Position numbers and translations under genes: made by a program
Source: CADCVT01 sp036389485
GTDB lineage: Bacteria > Actinomycetota > Thermoleophilia > Solirubrobacterales > Solirubrobacteraceae
Length of the DNA: 64,000 nt
Assembly: GCA_036389485.1 (NCBI GenBank)
Contig: DASVPR010000050.1
Location: 1-64,000 of the forward strand
Direction: 5' to 3'
The notes under the pieces: model-generated
Database searches by the model: none
Told to the model about the DNA's origin: nothing
The model's input: only the letters and a program-made list of their open reading frames with translations
In this document: positions 7,623 to 20,723 of the stretch, piece by piece
How positions within the stretch are numbered: position 1 is the stretch's first letter
Layout of the letters: the number at the start of each line of letters is the position of its first letter

Positions 7623-8096
7623 CTACCGCGCGCTCGCGAGGTCGACCGTGAAGACCACGGCCGGGCCGCCGGCGACGGTCCCGCTCCGCCGCCCCACGCC
7701 GATCCGCGCGAAGCGGCCCGACAGGAGCGTCGCGCGGTGCGACGAGGACGCCATCCACGCGTTCACCACCGCGTTGGGATCCGAGCCCTGCGCCGGCGCG
7801 ACGAACGCCATCGTCTCCCCGATCGAGCGCGCGCGGACGAAGCGGCTCAGCCGCCCGCGGACGTCCCCGTGCGAGAAGTCGCCGATGGCGGCGACCGCGC
7901 CGCTCTTGGCGTCGGCCGCGCGGGCCAGGCCGCCCGACGAGCGCAGCCGCCGGACCCCGCTCTGCGCGCGGATCGCGTTCAGCTTGCGGATGACCGCCCG
8001 CTCGACCGCATCGTGCCGCGACGGAGCGGCCGCGGCGGAGGCGGGCGTGATCGTTGTCAGACCGACCGCGACTGCGGCCGCGCGACGGATGCGCAT
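7623..8096 (-). CDS. secreted CAP/SCP-domain protein
   Basis: A 157-residue protein with a cleavable signal peptide (MRIRRAAAVAVGL, then an AAAA region near residue 20). A CAP domain follows: LNAIRAQSGV helix, LARAAD, DFSHGD, GETMAF, VNAWMASSSHRATLLS and IGVG. This matches the bacterial YkwD-type layout with His in the DFSH and SSHR positions. CAP proteins are extracellular; in bacteria their activity is mostly undefined. GGGAGC and AAGGA precede the ATG at 8096, which I prefer to an upstream ATG because the signal peptide then starts properly. It stands alone on the minus strand, divergent from the PfkB kinase. Confidence 0.85.
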   Translation of the reverse strand: MRIRRAAAVAVGLTTITPASAAAAPSRHDAVERAVIRKLNAIRAQSGVRRLRSSGGLARAADAKSGAVAAIGDFSHGDVRGRLSRFVRARSIGETMAFVAPAQGSDPNAVVNAWMASSSHRATLLSGRFARIGVGRRSGTVAGGPAVVFTVDLASAR

Positions 8097-8222
8097 GGTC
8101 CTTTGCTCCCTTCGTCGTTCGGGCGAAGGCGGCGTCCGGGCCACCCGGCGGAGGGCGGGGACCCTAGCGAACTAAGGTTCCGCGAAGATGCACACGCACC
8201 TTCAAGGTGGGCTTCCTGCCGC

Positions 8223-9122
8223 ATGAGGAGCCTCCTCCTCGGCGAGGCCCTGGTCGACCTCATCTGCGAGCGGCCGGTGGCGCACATGCACGAGGCCGAC
8301 GCCTTCGTGCCGCACTTCGGGGGCGCCGTGGCGAACGTCGCGGTGGCGGCGGCCCGCAGGGGCGCCGACGTCGCGCTCGCCGGGGGCGCCGGCGACGACC
8401 CGTGGGGCGCGTGGCTGCGCGAGCGCCTCGCCGCCGAGAACGTCGCGCTCGACTGGTTCGACCTCGTCCCGGGGGTCCTGACCCCGATCGCGTTCGTGAC
8501 CGTCGACCTCTACGGCGAGCCTTCGTACGTCATCTACGGGGACACGATCGAGGCGGTCATCGAGGCGCTGGAGGGAAGCCTCGACGACGCCGTCGACCGC
8601 ACCGACGCCCTCTTCGTCACCTCCAACACGCTCGTCGGCGAGCGCGAGCGCGCCCTGACCCTGCGCGCCCGCGAGCGCGCCCTCGAGCAGGACAAGCCCG
8701 TCCTCGTCGACCCGAACCTCCGCCTGCACCGGTGGCCCACGCCCGCCCAGGCGGCGTCCGAGGCGCGCGGCCTCGTCAAGGACGCCTTCCTCGTCAAGTG
8801 CAACGGCGAGGAGGCGCGGCTGCTGACTGGGGAGGACGAGCCCGAGGCCGCCGTCGAGGGCTTGCTCGCGGCCGGTGCCAGGCACGCCGTCGTCACCCGG
8901 GGGCCGGACGGCGCGGTCGTCCGCGGCGGCGGGATGAAGCTCGACATGCCGGGCGAGCCCGCGCGCCCGATCAGCACGGTCGGCGCGGGCGACGTCTTCA
9001 TGGGGACGGTCATCGCCGGGCTCGCCGCCACCCGCTTCTACCCGCCCGCGATCGCCGCCGCGCTGAAGGACGCGGTCGTCGAGGGCGCCCGGGCGACGGA
9101 GCGGTGGGGCGCGCTCGCATAA
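8223..9122 (+). CDS. PfkB-family carbohydrate kinase
   Basis: A 299-residue cytosolic sugar kinase. The N-terminal PfkB region is GEALVDLI with a FGGAVANVAVA substrate-binding block. The C-terminal signature includes VTRGPDGAV and STVGAGDVFMG, whose Asp is the catalytic base. The family phosphorylates sugars or nucleosides (fructose, ribose, KDG, adenosine); overall style resembles fructokinases, but the substrate is not readable here. The ATG at 8223 was chosen because the fold begins immediately (MRSLLLGEAL). The end overlaps the endonuclease III gene by 19 bases, indicating a transcriptional unit with nth and the GNAT gene. Confidence 0.88.
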   Translation: MRSLLLGEALVDLICERPVAHMHEADAFVPHFGGAVANVAVAAARRGADVALAGGAGDDPWGAWLRERLAAENVALDWFDLVPGVLTPIAFVTVDLYGEPSYVIYGDTIEAVIEALEGSLDDAVDRTDALFVTSNTLVGERERALTLRARERALEQDKPVLVDPNLRLHRWPTPAQAASEARGLVKDAFLVKCNGEEARLLTGEDEPEAAVEGLLAAGARHAVVTRGPDGAVVRGGGMKLDMPGEPARPISTVGAGDVFMGTVIAGLAATRFYPPAIAAALKDAVVEGARATERWGALA

Positions 9123-9784
9123 CCCGCATCCGCGCCCGGCTGCGCGAGGTCTACGGCGTCCCGGCGCTGCCTCCGCACCACGCGCCGCTCGACGAGCTCA
9201 TCCTCACCGTGCTCAGCCAGTCGACCAACGACCGCAACCGCGACGTCGCGTACCTGCGGCTGCGAGACCGCTTCGGCGCGGACGGAGGCGGAGGGGCCGC
9301 GCCGGGCGGCGTGTCCTGGGAGGCCGTCCGCGACGCGCCGGTGGAGGAGATCGAGGAGGCGATCCGGCCGGGAGGGATCTCCAGAGTCAAGAGCGTCCGC
9401 ATCCAGGCCATCCTCGATGCGATCGGGGATCCCCTCGAGCTGGATCACCTGGAGCACGTCCCGGTCGAGCAGGCCAGAGCGGAGCTGGTGAGCCTGCCCG
9501 GCGTGGGACGGAAGACCGCGGCCTGCGTCCTCCTCTTCTCGTTCGGCGCGCGCGACGTGCCGGTCGACACCCACGTCGGGCGCGTCGGGCAGCGGCTCGC
9601 GCTGCTGCCGGAGATCGCCAACCACGACAAGCTCCACGACGCGATGCTCGACGTCACGCCGCGCGGCGCGGAGCTCGAGTTCCACGTCAACCTGCTGCGC
9701 CACGGGCGCCGGACCTGCCACGCGCAGCGCCCCGCGTGCGAGCGCTGCATCCTGCGGAGGTCATGTCCGAGCCGACGCGCGTGA
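9104..9784 (+). CDS. nth: endonuclease III-family DNA glycosylase
   Basis: A 226-residue base-excision repair enzyme removing oxidised pyrimidines, with AP-lyase activity. The helix-hairpin-helix LPGVGRKTA carries the catalytic Lys at 137, and VDTHVGR carries the catalytic Asp at 155. A 4Fe-4S cluster motif ends the protein: C205-x6-C212-x2-C215-x5-C221. Both catalytic residues are present, so it should be a bifunctional glycosylase. A poly-Gly loop (GADGGGGAAPGG) near residue 60 is an odd insertion. The GTG start at 9104 is preceded by GGAG and overlaps the kinase stop. The 3' end overlaps the GNAT gene by 22 bases. Confidence 0.92.
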   Translation: MGRARITRIRARLREVYGVPALPPHHAPLDELILTVLSQSTNDRNRDVAYLRLRDRFGADGGGGAAPGGVSWEAVRDAPVEEIEEAIRPGGISRVKSVRIQAILDAIGDPLELDHLEHVPVEQARAELVSLPGVGRKTAACVLLFSFGARDVPVDTHVGRVGQRLALLPEIANHDKLHDAMLDVTPRGAELEFHVNLLRHGRRTCHAQRPACERCILRRSCPSRRA

Positions 9785-10278
9785 CGGTGCCGGTCTGGTA
9801 CCTCGAGATGGCCTCCCCGGCCGACCTCGTCCCGCGCAGCGGCCCGGGCGAGGTGCGCCGGGCCGCGGTCCCGCTCGGCGCCCTCAACCGCTTCTTCTAC
9901 GAAGAGATCGGCCGCGACTTCGACTGGGTCGACCGCCTGGCGTGGGCCGGCGAGCAGTGGCAGGCGTGGGCGGAGCGGACCGAGCTGTGGATCGTCCACG
10001 ACCGCGGCACGCCCGCCGGCTACGCCGAGCTCGAACCCCGACCCGACGGGAGCGTGGACGTCGCGTTCTTCGGGATCCTCCAAGCCTTCCGCGGCCGCGG
10101 CCTCGGCGGGCAGCTGCTCGCCCGCGCGGTGCAGCGGGCATGGGAGCTGGGACCCGACCGCGTCACCGTGAACACCTGCGCGCTCGACGGCCCGTACGCC
10201 CGCGCGCACTACGAGGCACGCGGCTTCAGGGTCGTGAGGGAGGTGGTTGAAGAGCGCGGGAAATCTGCCATACTCTGA
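9763..10278 (+). CDS. GNAT-family N-acetyltransferase
   Basis: A 171-residue acetyl-CoA-dependent acetyltransferase. Motif A is QAFRGRGLGGQLL (the R/Q-x-x-G-x-G acetyl-CoA pyrophosphate loop), preceded by the beta-strand DVAFFGIL. The C-terminal ARAHYEARGF block is typical of the fold. The substrate is unknown. GCGGAGGTC sits right before the ATG at 9763, inside the end of nth. Its last codons overlap the dnaK promoter and HspR-like operator (10247-10286), so readthrough from this operon could feed dnaK. Confidence 0.88.
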   Translation: MSEPTRVTVPVWYLEMASPADLVPRSGPGEVRRAAVPLGALNRFFYEEIGRDFDWVDRLAWAGEQWQAWAERTELWIVHDRGTPAGYAELEPRPDGSVDVAFFGILQAFRGRGLGGQLLARAVQRAWELGPDRVTVNTCALDGPYARAHYEARGFRVVREVVEERGKSAIL

Positions 10279-10286
10279 CGCAGATT
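10247..10286 (+). promoter_or_regulatory. dnaK promoter with HspR-like inverted repeat
   Basis: A 25-bp inverted repeat at 10262-10286 has outer arms AATCTGC and GCAGATT, the geometry of 9-N7-9. A candidate -35 TTGAAG (10247-10252) and -10 TACTCT (10271-10276) place the operator around the -10. The matching element upstream of clpB has identical outer bases and spacing. HspR, encoded at the end of this operon, is the likely ligand (HAIR-type operator). The promoter hexamers are my reading and are weaker than the repeat. Confidence 0.65.
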
Positions 10287-10319
10287 TTTCACGTCCCCCA
10301 GGAGCAAGCGAAAGAACGT

Positions 10320-12245
<1,926 letters not shown>

Positions 12246-12830
12246 GTGGACGAGGAGACCCGCACAGAGGCTCCGGAGGCGGGCGTCGAGGAGGCGCCCG
12301 CCGCGCCGCCCGCCGCGGAGTCGTCCGACGGCGAGGCGCTCGCGAGCGAGGCCGCTTCGGCGGTCGAGTCGGACCTCGAAGAGCTGCAGCGCAAGGCGGC
12401 GGAGCGCGACGAGTTCCTCGCGCTGGCGCAGCGCACGCAGGCGGACTTCGAGAACTTCCGCAAGCGGGCGGCGCGCGAGCAGGGCGCGGCGGAGGCGCGC
12501 GGCGTGACGAAGGTCGTCCGCGAGCTGCTGCCCGCGCTCGACAACCTCGAGCGCGCGCTGGCCGCCGCGGAGTCGCAGCCGGACCACGGCGAGCACCACC
12601 TCGCCGAGGGGATCCGGCTCGTGCAGGCCGAGATCGTCGCGGCGATGAACAGGGTCGGCGTCGAGGGCTACTCGCCGAAGGGCGAGCGCTTCGACCCGAA
12701 CGTGCACGAGGCGATGGCGCAGCAGCCCGTCGACGGCGCCGAGAGCGGCACGATCGTCGAGGTCTTCCAGTCCGGCTATCGCATCGGCGAGTCGGTGATC
12801 CGTCCCGCCCGCGTGGTGGTCGCGGCCTAG
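12246..12830 (+). CDS. grpE: nucleotide exchange factor GrpE
   Basis: A 194-residue GrpE that releases ADP from DnaK. A low-complexity acidic N terminus (~45 residues) is followed by the long coiled-coil helix (ELQRKAAERDEFLALAQR, then DFENFRKR). The C-terminal beta domain carries the signature from NVHEAMAQQP to ESGTIVEVFQSGY. The GTG start lies immediately after the dnaK stop with no gap. No strong ribosome site is visible upstream, so translation is probably coupled to dnaK. Length and domain order are normal. Confidence 0.97.
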   Translation: MDEETRTEAPEAGVEEAPAAPPAAESSDGEALASEAASAVESDLEELQRKAAERDEFLALAQRTQADFENFRKRAAREQGAAEARGVTKVVRELLPALDNLERALAAAESQPDHGEHHLAEGIRLVQAEIVAAMNRVGVEGYSPKGERFDPNVHEAMAQQPVDGAESGTIVEVFQSGYRIGESVIRPARVVVAA

Positions 12831-12839
12831 GAGCGCGCC

Positions 12840-13934
12840 ATGCCGCAGAAGGACCTCTACAAGATCCTGGGCGTCGATAAGAAGGCGTCGGCGGAGGAGA
12901 TCAAGAAGGCCCACCGCAAGCTCGTCCGCCAGTTCCACCCCGACCGCAACCCGGGCGACGCGAAAGCCGAGGAGCGCTTCAAGGAGGTCCAGGCCGCCTA
13001 CGACGTCCTCGGCGACCCGGACAAGCGCAAGCAGTACGACCGCGGTGGGTTCAATCCGTTCGCCCAGGGCGGGCCGGGCGGCGCCGGCGGCTTCGACGCG
13101 GGCTCGTTCAGCGACATCCTCTCGAACCTCTTCGGCGGCGCGGCGGGCGGCGGACGCGGGCGCGGCGGCGCCGGGGCCGGCGCGCGGTCGGAGCGCGGGC
13201 GCGACATCGAGGCGGAGGTCTCGCTGACGTTCGAGCAGTCGATCGAGGGCGCGCAGGTCTCGCTGCAGGTCCCGATGTCGGCGACGTGCTCGACCTGCCG
13301 CGGGACGGGCGCGAAGCCCGGCACCTCGCCGAAGGTCTGCCCGCGCTGCCAGGGGCGCGGCGTCGAGTCGCAGGGCCAGGGCCTCTTCTCGATCTCGCAG
13401 CCGTGCTCGCAGTGCCAGGGCAGCGGGACGATCATCGAGAGCCCGTGCCCGACCTGCAACGGCAGCGGCGCGACGAAGACGGTCAAGCGCTACCGCGTGA
13501 CGATCCCCGCGGGCGTGCGCGAGGGCAGCCGCATCCGGCTCGCCGGCAAGGGCGAGCCCGGGCGCAACGGCGGCGGCGCCGGCGACCTGTACGTCGTCAC
13601 GCACGTCGCGGAGTCCCCGGTGTTCCGCCGCAAGGGCGTCAACGTCGAGGTCGAGGTCCCGCTCACGATCCCGGAGGCGCTGCGCGGCGCGGAGATCGAG
13701 GTCCCGACGCTGAAGGGCCGCAAGAAGCTGCGCGTCCCGCCCGGCACGAAGCACGGCACCGTCCAGCGCCTGCGCGGCGAGGGGCCGCCGTCGCTCGGAG
13801 CGAAGGGCCGGGGCGACATCCACTACCGGTTCGTGATCGACGTCCCGGAGGACCTCAACCGGGAGCAGGAGAAGGCGATCGAGGAGCTCTCGAAGGTGAT
13901 GAACGGCAACCCGAGATCGAGGCTGTTCGCATGA
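12840..13934 (+). CDS. dnaJ: chaperone DnaJ (Hsp40)
   Basis: A 364-residue type I DnaJ. The J domain has HPD at 33-35, which stimulates DnaK ATPase. A Gly/Phe-rich linker (roughly 70-115) contains GGAGGFDAG and a GRGRGGAGAG run. Four zinc motifs follow: CSTCRGTG, CPRCQGRG, CSQCQGSG and CPTCNGSG. The C-terminal client-binding domain is complete. GGAGCG precedes ATG 12840, 9 bases after grpE. The stop overlaps the hspR start as ATGA. Confidence 0.97.
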   Translation: MPQKDLYKILGVDKKASAEEIKKAHRKLVRQFHPDRNPGDAKAEERFKEVQAAYDVLGDPDKRKQYDRGGFNPFAQGGPGGAGGFDAGSFSDILSNLFGGAAGGGRGRGGAGAGARSERGRDIEAEVSLTFEQSIEGAQVSLQVPMSATCSTCRGTGAKPGTSPKVCPRCQGRGVESQGQGLFSISQPCSQCQGSGTIIESPCPTCNGSGATKTVKRYRVTIPAGVREGSRIRLAGKGEPGRNGGGAGDLYVVTHVAESPVFRRKGVNVEVEVPLTIPEALRGAEIEVPTLKGRKKLRVPPGTKHGTVQRLRGEGPPSLGAKGRGDIHYRFVIDVPEDLNREQEKAIEELSKVMNGNPRSRLFA

Positions 13935-14347
13935 GCACGCGACGCAGGACGACCACTCGGATCGAGGTCTCGGCCGACCGCGGCGTCTTCATGATCTCCG
14001 TCGCGGCCGAGCTGGCGGACATGCACCCCCAGACGCTCCGCATGTACGAGGCGCGCGGGCTGATCGAGCCCAAGCGCTCCCCGAAGGGGACGCGGCTGTA
14101 CTCGTACAGCGACGTCGAGCGCCTGAGGCGCATCCAGGAGATGACCGCCGAGCTCGGGCTCAACCTCGCGGGCGTCGAGCGGGTGCTCGAGCTGGAGGCC
14201 CAGCTGGAGCGGGCGCGCAAGCGCGTCGAGGCGCTCGAGCGCGAGCTGAGCCAGACGCGCTCCGAGCTCGACGCCGCCCGGCGCAAGCTGCGCGGCGAGG
14301 TCGTGCCGTACCGCCGCGGGGAAGTGGTCCCCGTGCGTCGCCTCTAG
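13931..14347 (+). CDS. hspR: HspR, MerR-family heat-shock repressor
   Basis: A 138-residue MerR-type regulator. The helix-turn-helix spans about residues 20-50 (FMISVAAELADMHPQTLRMY, then ARGLIEP). The SYSDVERLRRIQEMTAELGLN block is typical of HspR, and a coiled-coil with alternating Leu/Arg and Glu follows to residue ~120. Known HspR proteins repress dnaK operons and clpB using DnaK as corepressor. Its place as last gene of the operon (ATGA overlap with dnaJ) fits autoregulation. Likely targets in this window are the inverted repeats at 10262-10286 and 16640-16664. Confidence 0.93.
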   Translation: MSTRRRTTTRIEVSADRGVFMISVAAELADMHPQTLRMYEARGLIEPKRSPKGTRLYSYSDVERLRRIQEMTAELGLNLAGVERVLELEAQLERARKRVEALERELSQTRSELDAARRKLRGEVVPYRRGEVVPVRRL

Positions 14348-14410
14348 CACTCCCTCACCATCGAGGCGACCGCGCGGCAGCTGCGCGGGCGACCGCTGAG
14401 CCCGGCGCAC

Positions 14411-14446
14411 GAACGGGCCCGGCGCCGCCCCGCGCCGAGCCCGTTC
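14411..14446 (+). terminator. hairpin after dnaK operon, possible terminator
   Basis: GAACGGGC at 14411-14418 pairs with GCCCGTTC at 14439-14446, with further GGCGC/GCGCC pairing inside, giving a long GC stem. It lies 64 bases after the hspR stop. No clear U-run follows, so it may be an intrinsic terminator without U-tail or a 3' stabiliser. Confidence 0.5.
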
Positions 14447-14551
14447 AGTACAGCAATCTTGTCGCGTTTGGGGCCGGGGTGCCAACCCGCATGGTTCGCT
14501 TGGTGACCGGGATAGGATCCGGCGATCCGCGGCTGGGTCGCCATCGCGACG

Positions 14552-16237
14552 GTGCTCGCCTGCGCCGTTCCCGCGGTCGCGCACGGCGCGACCGCGACGC
14601 CGATCGGCCTTCCCGACGGCGGACCGCACGTCGTCGTGCCGTCGCGGGACGGCCGGAGCGTCTACGTCGGCGCCCGCGAGTGCGGCTACATCGGCCGCTT
14701 CGATATCGCGTCCCGGTCCTTCACGACGATCGTGCCGCAGGGCCCGCTGCCGTGCACGCCGGACGCGGGCGGGTCCGGCCGGGCCGTCTTCTCGATGGTC
14801 GAGGGGCCCGACGGGCGGATCTACTTCACGCTCTTCGACGGCGGTGCGGCGGACGACAACGCGAGCGCGGTCGGGCGGGTCGACCCCGACGGGTCGGACC
14901 TCCAGACCGCGACGACCGGAGCACACCCCCTCGACATCGTCAACGGGCCGGACGGGAACGTCTGGTTCACCGTCCACGGCGCGGGCGGGAGCGGAGGCCG
15001 GGTCGGCCGCATCGTCCCCGCGACCTTCGACGTCGACGTCTTCCCCGTCCCGGGCAACGTCTCGGGCCCGCGCGGGATCGTCGCGGCGCCGAACGGCAGC
15101 CTCTACGTGCTCGGCGGCGAGGAGGACGTGATCTGGCGGGCCACCACCGCCGACCCGCCGGTCATCACCGAGGTCGCGGACGCCGGCGACGGCCTCGACG
15201 GGCCGTCGTTCGGCGAGCTCGGGCCGGACGGGCGCATCTGGTTCGCCCAGCTCGAGGGGGACGGCGTCGCCGCCTTCGACCCGGCGACCAACGCGGTGGA
15301 CCCGGTCATCCCGATGCCCGGCGCGCCGTTCGACGTCACGTTCGGCGGCGACGGCTTCCCCTACGTGACGACGACCAGCTCCGGCCTGATCCAGTACCGC
15401 CGGGCGCAGGACGAGCGCCGGATCGTCGCCGGGCCGAGCGGAGTCGACGGCCTGACGTTCGCGGCGCGCGGCCCCGCCGGCGAGGTCTACGCGGCCCATC
15501 CCGGCGGGGACCGGATGTTCGACGTCGTGACCGACCAGCCGCCGCTGGTCAGGACCGGCGGCGCGGCGAACGTGACCGACGCGACCGCGACCGTCTCGCT
15601 GTTCGCGGACGCACGCCGCGTCCCGTCCCAGGCGTGGATCGAGTTCGGCACGACGGAGTCGTACGAGCGCGGCGTCACGCAGATCAGCGACGTCCCCGCC
15701 GATCGCGGCGAGCACCAGCTCGACTTCGCCCTCGCGTTCCTCTCGCCGTCGACGACCTACCACTACCGGGCGCACGCATCGAACCACTTCGGCCAGGAGG
15801 TCACGGGCGCCGACGCGACGTTCACCACCGCGGCCGCCCCGCCGTTCGTCCCGCCCCCGCCGGTCGTGCTGCCGCCGCCCCCGCAGAGGGTCGGCGTCGT
15901 CGTCCGCGCGCGCTGGCGGGTCCACGGCCGGCGGACGCGCGTCCGCTCGCTGTCGGTGCGCGGGGTCGTCGAGCGCGAGCAGCTCGAGGTCCGCTGCCGC
16001 GGCCGCGGGTGCCCGTTCGCGCGGCGCCGCGTCGCGCGCCGCGCCGGCGCGACCAGCGTGAGCCTCACCCGCCTCTTCGCCCGCCGCCGGCTGCGGCCCG
16101 GCGCCGTGATCGAGCTGCGCATCACGCGGCCGGGCGCGATCGGCCAGGTCGTGCGCTTCACCGTCCGCCGCGGCCGGGCGCCGCGCCGGACGAACCTGTG
16201 CCTGCCGGTCGGGTCGGCCCGGCCGGCGCGCTGCTAG
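14552..16237 (+). CDS. secreted beta-propeller protein with Arg/Cys C-terminal domain
   Basis: A 561-residue protein. Repeated units GPDGRIYFT, GPDGNVWFTV, APNGSLYVL and GPDGRIWFAQ mark an NHL/Vgb (virginiamycin-B-lyase-like) propeller over about residues 20-330. A fibronectin-like stretch (TTYHYRAHASN) and a PPPPVVLPPPP linker follow. The last ~100 residues are Arg-rich with CRGRGCPF, FTVRRG and a final Cys pair. Vgb activity is unlikely to be assignable; such propellers are usually binding scaffolds. In-frame sequence upstream of GTG 14552 continues as a signal peptide (RGWVAIATVLACAVPAVA), so the true start may be a little upstream at a non-standard codon. Confidence 0.75.
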   Translation: MLACAVPAVAHGATATPIGLPDGGPHVVVPSRDGRSVYVGARECGYIGRFDIASRSFTTIVPQGPLPCTPDAGGSGRAVFSMVEGPDGRIYFTLFDGGAADDNASAVGRVDPDGSDLQTATTGAHPLDIVNGPDGNVWFTVHGAGGSGGRVGRIVPATFDVDVFPVPGNVSGPRGIVAAPNGSLYVLGGEEDVIWRATTADPPVITEVADAGDGLDGPSFGELGPDGRIWFAQLEGDGVAAFDPATNAVDPVIPMPGAPFDVTFGGDGFPYVTTTSSGLIQYRRAQDERRIVAGPSGVDGLTFAARGPAGEVYAAHPGGDRMFDVVTDQPPLVRTGGAANVTDATATVSLFADARRVPSQAWIEFGTTESYERGVTQISDVPADRGEHQLDFALAFLSPSTTYHYRAHASNHFGQEVTGADATFTTAAAPPFVPPPPVVLPPPPQRVGVVVRARWRVHGRRTRVRSLSVRGVVEREQLEVRCRGRGCPFARRRVARRAGATSVSLTRLFARRRLRPGAVIELRITRPGAIGQVVRFTVRRGRAPRRTNLCLPVGSARPARC

Positions 16238-16596
16238 TCCGTCGTCGTCGCGCCCTGCTTGGCCTCGCCGGCGGGCTCGGTGCGTCCCTCGCCCTCCTCC
16301 GAGCCGCCCTCCCCGGCGGCGCCGCCGGACTCCATCCCCGCGGTCTCGCCCTCGTCGCCGGCCGCCATCTCCTCGGCCTTGTGTCGGCCGGGGTGGTCGG
16401 GCGGGAGGTCGTGCGGGTTGATCTCGTCGTGCGCTTCGGGCGTGTCGCCGAGCGGGCGCGCCTCGTCCTCGCTCAGGCGGGGGACGGGGTCGTCGGAGTC
16501 GGTCTCCGCGCGGCGGGAGGTGCCTATCGTGCGGAAGGCGAAGTACGCGCCGGCGCAGACGAGCGCGAGGACGATGATGGGGAGGGCGATCTCCAT
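16234..16596 (-). CDS. small membrane-anchored acidic protein
   Basis: A 120-residue protein of unknown function. One N-terminal membrane span (IALPIIVLALVCAGAYFAF) is followed by a hydrophilic, acidic, low-complexity tail rich in Glu, Gly and Pro, with a PHDLPPDHPGRHKAEEM stretch that looks more conserved. It converges with the propeller gene with a 4-base overlap of stops, and it is divergent from clpB. The clpB promoter lies just upstream of its start. ATG 16596 gives the membrane span directly. Confidence 0.65.
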   Translation of the reverse strand: MEIALPIIVLALVCAGAYFAFRTIGTSRRAETDSDDPVPRLSEDEARPLGDTPEAHDEINPHDLPPDHPGRHKAEEMAAGDEGETAGMESGGAAGEGGSEEGEGRTEPAGEAKQGATTTD

Positions 16597-16614
16597 GACC
16601 AGGCGCTACCCGCC

Positions 16615-16664
16615 TTGACCGGACGCTGAACCCGGCTACAATCTCAGTCAATCCCACTGAGATT
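16615..16664 (+). promoter_or_regulatory. clpB promoter with HspR-like (HAIR) operator
   Basis: A -35 TTGACC (16615-16620), 16-base spacer and -10 TACAAT (16637-16642) form a good SigA-type promoter. The perfect 9-bp inverted repeat AATCTCAGT-N7-ACTGAGATT at 16640-16664 overlaps the -10. HAIR in streptomycetes and mycobacteria is CTTGAGT-N7-ACTCAAG; this site keeps the N7 spacing and a CTCAGT/ACTGAG core. HspR repression of clpB is therefore likely. Confidence 0.8.
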
Positions 16665-16688
16665 TCGTACGAGGAACCACCCAAAGCC

Positions 16689-19247
<2,559 letters not shown>

Positions 19248-19304
19248 CGCGCAACGTTCGCCTCCCTCTTGTGCTGCATAGGCATGGGCCGTAGGTTCGG
19301 CGGC

Positions 19305-20723
19305 ATGCGATGGAACGCCCGCGCGCTCGCCGCTGCGCTGTCGGCGGCGGCGGCGCTCGTGCTCGCGGGCGCGCCCGCCGCGCAGGCGGTCGACTGCGGC
19401 GCGATCCCGGCGCTGAGCGACCCGGACGGCCGCGACTGGACGTTCGACCTCGACGGCGACGTGTCGTCGGACGACAACGACAGCGTCAACAACTCCGGCG
19501 CCGTCTACCTCGAGCGCGACTACAACCACTACTACTACGCGGTCGCCGGCGACCGTTGCTCGCACGAGGACGGCGGGCGCGAGGTCGTCTACCCCGTGTG
19601 GGACGAGGGCGGCCTCGAGGTCGCGCCGAAGGTGTTCGTCCCCTCCGGCGGGCCGGCGTTCGTCCGCCACCTGTGGCGGTTCCACAACGCGACGCCGCAC
19701 CCGCGCCGCGTGCTCGTCCACCGCTGGAACACGGCGGACTACGCGACGACCGACTTCGTCGCGACGTCGAGCGGGGACGAGGCGGTCACGCCGGCCGACG
19801 ACTGGCTCGCCTTCGGCAACAGCGCCGACCCGACCGATCCCGGCGTCGGGCTGCTGTGGCAGGGCGCCGGCGACCGGCGCACCGCGGTCGACGCGCTGTT
19901 CGACGACTGCTGCACGGCGACGCCGCCGGCGATCGCCGACGGGCGCCAGTCACCGAACTGGCGCTACGCCGAGCTGGTGCTCGCGCCCGGCGAGACGGCG
20001 GTGATCCTCACGTTCATCGTCGTGCGCGACACCGCGAGCGACGCCCGCGACGCGATCGCGCAGTTCGCTAGCCCGCCCGGCCAGGCGCTGGCCGGGATGT
20101 CGGAGGACGAGCTGCGCGCGGTGCGCAACTTCACCTTCCCCGACCACGACCGCGACGGCCGCGCCAACACCGCCGACAACTGCCCGTTCGCCGTCAACGG
20201 CGACCAGGCGAACCTCGACGGCGACGGCGAGGGCGACGCGTGCGACGCCGACGACGACGGCGACGGCCTCACCGACGCGGTCGAGGCCGAGCTGCGGACG
20301 GACCCGGCCCGTGCGGACACCGACGGCGATGGTCGCCCCGACGGCGCCGACCCGTGTCCGCGGACGCGCAGCGCCTCGGCGGACGGATGCCCGGCGTTCG
20401 ACGTCTCCGACCTCGACCGGACGATCTTCGGGCGCGTCCCGGCGAAGTCGAGCTCCGCGGTCGTCAGGCGCCGCGGGCGCAGGCTCGTGGCGACCGGGTC
20501 GCTGACGCCGCCCGACGGGCTGAGCGCCGCCCGCGCGTGCGGGGCCGGGCGCGTCGAGGTGCGCGCGAAGCGCGGGCGCAGGACGGTGGGCCGCCGGAAG
20601 GCGCGGCTCAAGCCCGACTGCACCTTCTCGGTCACCGTCCGCCTGCGGACGCGTAGGGCGGTGCGGACGACCGTGCGCTGGCTCGGCAACGACTTCCTCG
20701 CGCCGGAGACGATCCGCCGGTGA
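19305..20723 (+). CDS. secreted thrombospondin-type-3 repeat protein, paralogue 1
   Basis: A 472-residue secreted protein of unknown function. A signal peptide (ALVLAGAPAAQA, cleaved before VDCG) is followed by a ~240-residue domain with paired Cys and a FVRHLWRFHNA block. Calcium-type loops come next: DHDRDGRANTADNCPF and DGDGEGDACDADDDGDGL, as in thrombospondin type 3 repeats. An Arg-rich C-terminal domain (RRRGRRLVATGSLTPPDG, then LKPDC) ends the protein. It is homologous throughout to the next gene. ATG 19305 was chosen for its adjacent signal peptide; ATG 19284 and TTG 19269 are possible. Ca2+ binding is family knowledge, not shown. Confidence 0.75.
   Translation: MRWNARALAAALSAAAALVLAGAPAAQAVDCGAIPALSDPDGRDWTFDLDGDVSSDDNDSVNNSGAVYLERDYNHYYYAVAGDRCSHEDGGREVVYPVWDEGGLEVAPKVFVPSGGPAFVRHLWRFHNATPHPRRVLVHRWNTADYATTDFVATSSGDEAVTPADDWLAFGNSADPTDPGVGLLWQGAGDRRTAVDALFDDCCTATPPAIADGRQSPNWRYAELVLAPGETAVILTFIVVRDTASDARDAIAQFASPPGQALAGMSEDELRAVRNFTFPDHDRDGRANTADNCPFAVNGDQANLDGDGEGDACDADDDGDGLTDAVEAELRTDPARADTDGDGRPDGADPCPRTRSASADGCPAFDVSDLDRTIFGRVPAKSSSAVVRRRGRRLVATGSLTPPDGLSAARACGAGRVEVRAKRGRRTVGRRKARLKPDCTFSVTVRLRTRRAVRTTVRWLGNDFLAPETIRR

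Noticed and set aside
10261..10287. CIRCE (HrcA) element at dnaK
   Set aside because: The repeat lacks TTAGCACTC/GAGTGCTAA and the N9 spacing; the HspR gene in the operon and the clpB match favour HspR.
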